Assembly: GCA_903916165.1 (NCBI GenBank)
Contig: CAIWVR010000035.1
Coordinates: 1-20,180, forward strand
Source: an uncultured Hyphomicrobiales bacterium
GTDB lineage: Bacteria > Pseudomonadota > Alphaproteobacteria > Rhizobiales > Beijerinckiaceae
Length of the DNA stretch: 20,180 nucleotides
Direction: 5' to 3'
This document shows positions 15,258 to 20,180 of this stretch, piece by piece (the stretch's first letter is position 1; each line of letters begins with the position of its first letter). Position numbers and translations under genes: made by a program. The notes below the pieces were generated by a model. The model was not told the origin of the DNA. It ran no database searches and saw only the letters and a program-made list of their open reading frames with translations.

Positions 15258-17396
15258 TCAATGCGCGAGCACGGCGAGTAGCAGAAGCGCCACGATATTG
15301 GTGATCTTGATCGCAGGATTCACCGCCGGGCCGGCGGTGTCCTTGTAGGGGTCCCCGACAGTGTCGCCGGTGACGGACGCCTTGTGCGCGTCCGAGCCCT
15401 TCAGGTGTTTCACACCGTCCTTGTCGATGAAACCGTCCTCGAAGGACTTCTTGGCATTATCCCAGGCACCGCCGCCAGACGTCATCGAAATGGCGACGAA
15501 CAGACCATTGACGATCACGCCGAGCAGCGAGGCACCGAGCGCCGCAAAGGCGTTGGCTTTCGAGCCCGAGATGAACAGCACGCCGAAATAGGCGACGAGC
15601 GGTGCCAGCACCGGCAGCAGCGAGGGGATGATCATCTCCTTGATCGCCGCCTTGGTCAGCATATCGACGGCCCGGCCATAGTCGGGACGCTGCGTGCCTT
15701 CCATGATGCCCGGCATTTCCTTGAACTGCCGGCGCACTTCCTCGACCACGGCGCCAGCCGCACGGCCCACCGCCGTCATGGCAATGCCGCCGAAGAGGTA
15801 GGGGATAAGCCCGCCGAAGATCAGGCCCGCCACCACATAGGGGTTCGACAGGTCAAATGAGACCACGCCAATGTCCTTGAAATAGGGACGGCCCTCGTTG
15901 ATGAACGCCTGCAGGTCGTTGGTGTAGGCGGCAAACAGCACAAGCGCGCCCAGGCCCGCCGAACCGATCGCATAGCCCTTGGTCACAGCCTTGGTGGTGT
16001 TGCCCACCGCGTCGAGCGCATCTGTGGAATGACGCACTTCCTTGGGGAGACCAGCCATTTCGGCAATGCCGCCGGCATTGTCGGTCACCGGCCCGAACGC
16101 GTCGAGAGCGACGACGATGCCAGCAAGGCCGAGCATGGTGGTCACCGCGATCGCCGTGCCGTAGAGGCCCGCGAGCTGATAAGTCGAGATGATGCCACCG
16201 ACGATCACCATGGCCGGTCCCGCCGTCGATTCCAGCGAGACCGCGAGGCCCTGGATGACGTTGGTACCGTGTCCGGTGACGGACGACTGGGCGATGGACA
16301 CGACCGGACGCTTGCCGGTGGCGGTATAATATTCCGTGATCCAGACAATGAGCCCGGTCACGATCAGGCCGACGATGCCGCACAGGAACAAAGCCGAACC
16401 GGTGACGACCGTCCCCGTCGACGTGGTGCCGAAGGTGCCCCAGCCGATGACATATTGGGTCGCGATCGCCAGACCGCCGATCGAAAGCACGCCCGCGGCG
16501 ATGAGGCCCTTGTAGAGCGCGCCCATGATCGAATTATTGGCACCGAGCTTTACGAAATAAGTGCCGATGATCGAGGTCACGATGCAGGTTGCGCAGATGG
16601 CGAGCGGGTAGATCATCGACAACCAGACCAGACCGGCCGCCTTGGCGAAGAAGATCGAGCCGAGCACCATGGTGGCGACGACTGTGACCGCATAGGTCTC
16701 GAACAGATCAGCCGCCATGCCCGCGCAATCGCCGACATTGTCGCCGACATTATCGGCAATGGTCGCCGGATTGCGTGGATCATCTTCCGGAATGCCAGCT
16801 TCCACCTTGCCGACGAGATCGGCACCGACGTCCGCACCCTTGGTGAAGATGCCGCCGCCCAGTCGCGCGAAGATCGAGATCAGCGAGGCACCGAAGCCCA
16901 GCGCAACCAGCGAGTCGATGACGGTGCGGTTCGAGGGCGCAAGACCCAGGCCCGCGACCAGATAGGCGAAGTAGCCCGCGACGCCCAGCAGCGCGAGGCC
17001 GGCGACGAGCATGCCCGTGACGGCACCCGCCTTGAAGGAAATGTCGAGGCCGGACGCCAGCGAAACCGACGCCGCCTGTGCCGTGCGGACATTGGCGCGC
17101 ACCGACACGTTCATGCCGATGAAGCCGGCGAGGCCAGACAGCACCGAGCCGATGACAAAGCCCACCGCGACGAGGCCGCCGAGCAGGAACCAGATGAGGG
17201 CGAGAATGACAACGCCGACGATTGCAATGGTGAGATATTGGCGACGCAGATAGGCCTGAGCGCCCTCGGCGATCGCAGCTGCGATCTCCTGCATGCGCGC
17301 AGAGCCGGCGTCGGCCTGCATAAGTTTCTGGATCGTGACCGCGCCATACACAATGGACAAAAGGCCACCCAGAATAATAAGCCACAATGAGGTCAT
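15258..17396 (-). CDS. hppA: Membrane-bound proton-translocating pyrophosphatase
   Basis: The 712-residue integral membrane enzyme hydrolyses pyrophosphate and pumps protons across the membrane. Its sequence shows about 16 hydrophobic segments. The catalytic loop [11 protein letters not shown] is at residues 189-199 and [12 protein letters not shown] at 215-226. A second acidic site, [16 protein letters not shown], is at 432-447, and [17 protein letters not shown] lies near the C-terminus. GNTTKA at 465-470 has lysine (K469) where potassium-dependent enzymes have alanine, which predicts the potassium-independent H+-pumping class. GGGGAG precedes the ATG. The gene is monocistronic, with its terminator shared with the bamE-like gene. 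Length and motifs are complete. Confidence 0.97.
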   Translation of the reverse strand: MTSLWLIILGGLLSIVYGAVTIQKLMQADAGSARMQEIAAAIAEGAQAYLRRQYLTIAIVGVVILALIWFLLGGLVAVGFVIGSVLSGLAGFIGMNVSVRANVRTAQAASVSLASGLDISFKAGAVTGMLVAGLALLGVAGYFAYLVAGLGLAPSNRTVIDSLVALGFGASLISIFARLGGGIFTKGADVGADLVGKVEAGIPEDDPRNPATIADNVGDNVGDCAGMAADLFETYAVTVVATMVLGSIFFAKAAGLVWLSMIYPLAICATCIVTSIIGTYFVKLGANNSIMGALYKGLIAAGVLSIGGLAIATQYVIGWGTFGTTSTGTVVTGSALFLCGIVGLIVTGLIVWITEYYTATGKRPVVSIAQSSVTGHGTNVIQGLAVSLESTAGPAMVIVGGIISTYQLAGLYGTAIAVTTMLGLAGIVVALDAFGPVTDNAGGIAEMAGLPKEVRHSTDALDAVGNTTKAVTKGYAIGSAGLGALVLFAAYTNDLQAFINEGRPYFKDIGVVSFDLSNPYVVAGLIFGGLIPYLFGGIAMTAVGRAAGAVVEEVRRQFKEMPGIMEGTQRPDYGRAVDMLTKAAIKEMIIPSLLPVLAPLVAYFGVLFISGSKANAFAALGASLLGVIVNGLFVAISMTSGGGAWDNAKKSFEDGFIDKDGVKHLKGSDAHKASVTGDTVGDPYKDTAGPAVNPAIKITNIVALLLLAVLAH

Positions 17397-17502
17397 CAGA
17401 CTCCCCGCCCTGTTGGTCCCGGGCCTTTGGCCCGATGCTGTTATTTGCTCTGCCCTGCCGGCGTGAGATATCTCCAGCCCTGATTCGGGCTGCGGCAGCG
17501 CT

Positions 17503-17533
17503 TTGCATATCTAACAGAATACAAGAGATGCAA
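17503..17533. repeat. Inverted repeat, candidate operator
   Basis: TTGCATATCT and AGAGATGCAA are complementary at nine of ten positions and separated by 11 bases. The arm centres are 21 bases apart, two turns of the helix, as expected for a dimeric DNA-binding protein. It lies about 110 bases from hppA and 80 bases from thiM. The binding protein is unknown. Confidence 0.55.
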
Positions 17534-17604
17534 GGTCTGACCAGCACACCTTAGGAGAACAGCCGAAAACGCCCGCCCGCTGTCCACAAACAGGGATTTT
17601 CGCC

Positions 17605-17610
17605 AAGGAA
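17605..17610 (+). promoter_or_regulatory. Ribosome binding site that decides the thiM start
   Basis: AAGGAA lies six bases before the ATG at 17617 but touches the in-frame ATG at 17611, so the second ATG is the likelier start. Confidence 0.6.
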
Positions 17611-17616
17611 ATGCTC

Positions 17617-18456
17617 ATGGAAACAAACGGGACCACCCCACGCGACGCGCTCGCCGCCGTCACCGGCGTACGGCTCACCGCCCTGCGGGACGCGCATCCG
17701 CTCGTCCAGATGATCACCAATTTCGTTTCCATGGACATAGCGGCCAATGTTTTGCTGGCCGCCGGAGCCGCACCCGCCATGGTGTTTGCGCCCGAGGAAA
17801 GCCCTGATTTCGTCCGCAAGGCCTCAGCCCTCGTGGTGAACACGGGCACGCTGTCGGCGGCAGGCGCGCAGGCCATGGAGGTGGCAACGACGGCGGCCCG
17901 CACCCATGGCGTACCCTGGGTGCTCGATCCCGTCGGCGCAGGTGCCACCCGCTTCCGCGACGACACAATCACCAGGCTGTTGCGCCATCGCCCGACCGTG
18001 ATCCGGGGCAATGCTTCAGAAATCATCGCGGTCGCCCGCCTTGCCGGCCTGACGCAGGACGCTGGCGCGCCGCGTGGCGTCGACAGCGCCCACGAGACCT
18101 GGCAGGTCGAGGGACTGGCGACGACGCTGGCGCGCCATGGCGCCTGTATCGTGGCCGCGACGGGTGCCATCGACATTGTGACCGACGGGCACACACTCAT
18201 CCGCCTCGCCAACGGTTCCCCGCTGATGACCAAGGTGACGGCGCTGGGCTGCGCACTGACCGGGTATGTCGGCGCTTTCGTGGGTCTCGGCGGGGATCCG
18301 CTTGAGGCGACGGTCAGCGCCCTGGCTGCTTATGCGGTGGCCGGCGACATCGCCGCCGAACAGGCGACCGGCCCCGCCACCTTCCGCATGGCCTTCATCG
18401 ATGCGCTGTATGGGCTGCACGCCAGCGACATGCAGCAGCGCCTGCGTCTGGGGTAG
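17617..18456 (+). CDS. thiM: Hydroxyethylthiazole kinase (ThiM)
   Basis: The 279-residue cytoplasmic kinase phosphorylates 4-methyl-5-(2-hydroxyethyl)thiazole, salvaging the thiazole half of thiamine. Substrate-side residues lie in QMITNFVSMDIAANVLLAAG (31-50). DPVGAGATRFR at 104-114 and GNASEI at 131-136 are family signatures. TALGCALTG at 208-216 carries the catalytic-region cysteine C212 and the glycine-rich ATP site. It stands alone, with no thiD or thiE beside it, so salvage must be completed by genes elsewhere. The start is set by AAGGAA upstream. A palindromic repeat follows the stop codon directly. Confidence 0.95.
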   Translation: METNGTTPRDALAAVTGVRLTALRDAHPLVQMITNFVSMDIAANVLLAAGAAPAMVFAPEESPDFVRKASALVVNTGTLSAAGAQAMEVATTAARTHGVPWVLDPVGAGATRFRDDTITRLLRHRPTVIRGNASEIIAVARLAGLTQDAGAPRGVDSAHETWQVEGLATTLARHGACIVAATGAIDIVTDGHTLIRLANGSPLMTKVTALGCALTGYVGAFVGLGGDPLEATVSALAAYAVAGDIAAEQATGPATFRMAFIDALYGLHASDMQQRLRLG

Positions 18457-18457
18457 C

Positions 18458-18566
18458 CGTCATTGCGCGCGGAGCGACGCAATCCAGACCCGCACGCCAG
18501 CGCGATCTCCACGCCTGGGGTAGCCGAGGTGGATTGCCAGATCGGCGACGCTCCGCGCCATGACGC
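18458..18566. repeat. Dispersed palindromic repeat, copy 5, degenerate
   Basis: The left arm is CCGTCATTGCGCGCGGAGCG to CAATCCAG. The right arm runs from GTGGATTGCC to CGCTCCGCGCCATGACG. The arms are shorter and more diverged than in copies 1 and 2, and the centre is longer. It fills the gap between the convergent thiM and carboxymuconolactone-decarboxylase-like genes. Confidence 0.72.
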
Positions 18567-18569
18567 GGC

Positions 18570-19157
18570 TCAAAAATTCCCCGGCGCGGCCTCCTTCCCG
18601 TCCTCGTCGGGCTCGATCGCCAGCGCCTTCATGAACAGACCGCTCGCATAATAGGACGTCGCGCTGTAGCTCAGTTCGACGATCTCGCGCGGTGAGAAAT
18701 GGCGCGCCAATTCGCCGAAAGTGGCGTCGCACACCTCGCCCTTGCGCAGGGTCATTTCGTCCACATAGGCCAGAACCGCGAGCATTTTTTCGTCGAACAG
18801 GGTCGGTTGGGCCGACCAGTTTCCCAGCGCATGGAACTGCGTCTCGCTCAATCCCGCTTTCAGGACAAGCGGATGATGATGGTGCAATTCATAATCGCAT
18901 TCGACATTGAGTGCCGCCCGACAGATGGCGATTTCGCGATACAGGCGCGGGCAATCGCAATCGTTGCGCAGGGCATAGGTGAAGGGCCGTTTGGCGCGCG
19001 TCAGGCGCGGCGCATGGCCGGAGACCTTGTGGAGATTGAGAATGTGCCCGCCACGCTGCCGCGTGTTCTCGAAAAGCTCCGCCACGATGGGATCGAGCGG
19101 CTTCGGCAGGGCCGGAAGGCGCGAAACCTTCAGGTGCGGATCGTCATCGTGGATCAT
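18570..19157 (-). CDS. Carboxymuconolactone decarboxylase (CMD) family protein
   Basis: The 195-residue cytoplasmic protein has the CMD/AhpD all-helical fold, a family that includes aromatic-pathway decarboxylases and alkylhydroperoxidases. The core REIAICRAALNVECDYELHH starts near residue 74. The AhpD active site ExxCxxCxxxH is not present. Instead E86-C87 is followed by a run of four histidines, H92-H95, as in CMD proteins of unknown reaction. A further cysteine pair, C67 and C69, lies just before. GGGAG precedes the ATG at 19157. It has no obvious operon partner. The reaction cannot be predicted, and peroxide reduction or lactone decarboxylation are both only possible. Confidence 0.82.
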   Translation of the reverse strand: MIHDDDPHLKVSRLPALPKPLDPIVAELFENTRQRGGHILNLHKVSGHAPRLTRAKRPFTYALRNDCDCPRLYREIAICRAALNVECDYELHHHHPLVLKAGLSETQFHALGNWSAQPTLFDEKMLAVLAYVDEMTLRKGEVCDATFGELARHFSPREIVELSYSATSYYASGLFMKALAIEPDEDGKEAAPGNF

Positions 19158-19323
19158 GCGGGACTCCCTGATGGTGCCTGTGTGTCAGCACCTTGCACCC
19201 GAGCATTTCGTCTTCCGCGACGAAGCGCAAGCGCAAGCGCATTTTTCTGCGGGTCATGTGTGTCATGATCGGGCTGGCGCCCCTCTTCAACGCGCTTTAG
19301 ACTGGCTCCAATGCAATGGAAAT

Positions 19324-19330
19324 GGAGGGA
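19324..19330 (+). promoter_or_regulatory. Ribosome binding site that decides the start of the unknown gene
   Basis: GGAGGGA lies five bases before the GTG at 19336. It supports that GTG although the frame stays open far upstream across the antisense of the neighbouring gene. Confidence 0.6.
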
Positions 19331-19335
19331 TTGAA

Positions 19336-19737
19336 GTGTCGGCGAAAAGCCTCGCGCAATGTCTCGAATGGGCGCACACGCAGCTTGATCCTGAAGGTGA
19401 TATCGCAGATGCCGTCATCCGGCTGCGCCGATACGAACAGGCGTCATCATTTGCCTATGGCGACCCGGTGCATGAATCCCTGATGACGGGACACACAGAT
19501 CTAAAAGATGCCGGCGTCTGGAACCAGACCTGGTCATCCACCTGGATCGCGAGCGGTGCCGATCCGGCCGACATTCTCGGTGAGTTGCACTGGGTGGAGA
19601 CGCTCTACGAGCGCATGGCACGGCTCACCTACGGCAGGCCCGCACATCTCAATGCCATGCGCTACGCGGAGGCACACCGCAATGCCCTGTTCGACAAGCT
19701 CGGACTGACACCGATGACGCGAGCCGACCGGAAATAG
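19336..19737 (+). CDS. Unrecognised 133-residue protein
   Basis: I do not recognise a family. The GTG start with a strong GGAGGGA ribosome-binding site gives a soluble, tryptophan-containing protein without signal peptide, membrane segment or cysteine pair (one cysteine, near residue 9). It is largely predicted helical. Features are CLEWAHTQLDPEGDIADAVI at residues 9-28, a WNQTWSSTWIASG stretch near 62-74, and a C-terminal helix with RYAEAHRNALFDKLGL. Codon use is ordinary for the window. It lies between the CMD-like gene and the isochorismatase-like gene, and is followed by a palindromic repeat. It is probably real because the start signal, length and composition agree. The function is unknown. 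Confidence 0.65.
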   Translation: MSAKSLAQCLEWAHTQLDPEGDIADAVIRLRRYEQASSFAYGDPVHESLMTGHTDLKDAGVWNQTWSSTWIASGADPADILGELHWVETLYERMARLTYGRPAHLNAMRYAEAHRNALFDKLGLTPMTRADRK

Positions 19738-19757
19738 GCTTCGAAGCAGCTCTTCTT

Positions 19758-19855
19758 CGTCTTTGCGAGAAGAGCGAAGTCCGACGCGACAATCCATTTT
19801 CGGGCAAATGCCGCCCAATGGATTGCCTCGTCGCTTTGCTCCTCGCAATGAAGAC
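19758..19855. repeat. Dispersed palindromic repeat, copy 6
   Basis: The left arm is CGTCTTTGCGAGAAGAGCG to ACAATCCATT. The right arm runs from AATGGATTGCCTCGTCGC to CTCGCAATGAAGAC. Each end carries a matching change from the consensus: CGTCATTG has become CGTCTTTG at the left end and CAATGACG has become CAATGAAG at the right. It lies between the convergent ends of the unknown gene and the isochorismatase-like gene. Confidence 0.82.
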
Positions 19856-20180
19856 CTATTCTGCCGCTGCCTTGCGCGACATGTTGCCCAGATGCTCCAG
19901 CACATCTTCGATATGCATGACATCGCAATATTTATGGTGCAGGTCGAACAGATTGACCTTGTGGCTCAAGGCCGAGCGATCATAGGTGCATTCCTCGACG
20001 AGAACGCTGTGGAAGGCGTTGGAATAGGCGTCGACCGTCGACGCGCGCACACACCCTGACGTGCTCTCACCCAGGATGATCAGGCTCTCGACGCCCAGAA
20101 GCCGCAGATGTGCGACCAGCGGCGTGCCAAAGAAGGCCGAGGCGCGTTCCTTGTAGATCACCAGGTCGCCCGGATGCGGG
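19856..20180 (-). CDS. Isochorismatase/N-carbamoylsarcosine-amidase-like hydrolase, C-terminal part
   Basis: The frame is open to the right edge of the window, so the N-terminus, including the first catalytic aspartate, is missing. The visible 108 residues start PHPGDLVIYKERASAFFGTPL, in two stretches with the catalytic lysine in YKERASAF. They continue with LGVESLIILGESTSGCVRAS, whose cysteine (codon 20051-20053) is the nucleophile of the family, and end with DVLEHLGNM. Members hydrolyse amides such as N-carbamoylsarcosine or maleamate, or split isochorismate. An amidase is more likely than isochorismatase from the TSGCVRAS wording, but the substrate is open. It is a soluble cytoplasmic enzyme. 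Confidence 0.88.
   Translation of the reverse strand, partial: PHPGDLVIYKERASAFFGTPLVAHLRLLGVESLIILGESTSGCVRASTVDAYSNAFHSVLVEECTYDRSALSHKVNLFDLHHKYCDVMHIEDVLEHLGNMSRKAAAE

Larger units (their letters stand above)
17397..17616. promoter_or_regulatory. Divergent hppA-thiM control region
   Basis: This 220-base gap contains several symmetric elements. A hairpin CGGGCC-TTT-GGCCCG lies at 17420-17434, in the hppA leader. A perfect palindrome GAGATATCTC lies at 17465-17474. A hairpin CAGCCC-N6-GGGCTG lies at 17475-17492. A longer imperfect inverted repeat occupies 17503-17533. No TPP riboswitch core such as CTGAGA was found ahead of thiM. Promoter boxes are not clear in either direction. Confidence 0.5.

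Noticed and set aside
16029..17390. Long plus-strand open frame (453 codons) opposite hppA
   Set aside because: It is antisense to a certain gene. Its composition is dominated by R, D, H, A and E as expected from the complement of GC-rich codons, and it has no recognisable domain or suitable start signal.
17400..17610. TPP riboswitch upstream of thiM
   Set aside because: No CTGAGA or matching downstream core was found. The hairpins present do not fit the THI element.
18979..19335. Upstream extension of the unknown 133-residue protein
   Set aside because: It overlaps the CMD-like gene on the opposite strand, and the strong ribosome-binding site is at the GTG at 19336.
55..19855. CRISPR array from the recurring repeat
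   Set aside because: The copies are palindromic, about 90-110 bases long and kilobases apart, with no regular spacers and no cas genes.

Overview
The window looks like a chromosomal segment of a GC-rich alphaproteobacterium, most likely of the order Hyphomicrobiales. The evidence is a gene block typical of that class on the minus strand (ubiquinol-cytochrome c chaperone, DUF177, plsX, fabH, ihfA, a MerR-type regulator, tRNA-Pro). A family of palindromic repeats built on CGTCATTGCGAG...CAATCCA also resembles repeats I know from Bradyrhizobium-like genomes. The genus cannot be fixed from the sequence alone.

Bases 1-6300 hold a small-molecule catabolic unit. A flavin monooxygenase resembling 3-hydroxybenzoate 6-hydroxylase (minus strand) is divergent from a complete Liv-type ABC importer: binding protein, two permeases and two ATPases, the last four overlapping or nearly so. 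An aromatic acid taken up by the importer and hydroxylated by the monooxygenase is a reasonable inference, not a demonstrated link. Palindromic repeats flank the unit, and one lies inside the operon between the binding-protein gene and the first permease gene.

Bases 6300-10000 hold two divergent NMT1/THI5-like binding-protein genes with no permease or ATPase nearby. One product has a signal peptide and the other does not. They are followed by a YegD-like Hsp70 gene interrupted by an in-frame TAG at codon 43.

Bases 10000-17400 are mostly housekeeping. tRNA-Pro(GGG) and the MerR-ihfA-fabH-plsX-DUF177-chaperone block are on the minus strand. A BamE-like lipoprotein gene is on the plus strand. 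A bidirectional terminator separates it from a convergent H+-translocating pyrophosphatase gene (hppA).

Bases 17400-20180 hold thiM (thiazole kinase), a carboxymuconolactone-decarboxylase-like gene, an unrecognised 133-residue protein, and the C-terminal part of an isochorismatase-like amidohydrolase that runs off the right edge. Repeats sit after thiM and after the unknown gene.

No CRISPR array, insertion sequence, phage gene or replication origin was seen. The points most worth a second look are the stop codon in the Hsp70 gene, the repeat family and its place inside the transporter operon, the leaderless binding protein, and the inverted repeat between hppA and thiM.
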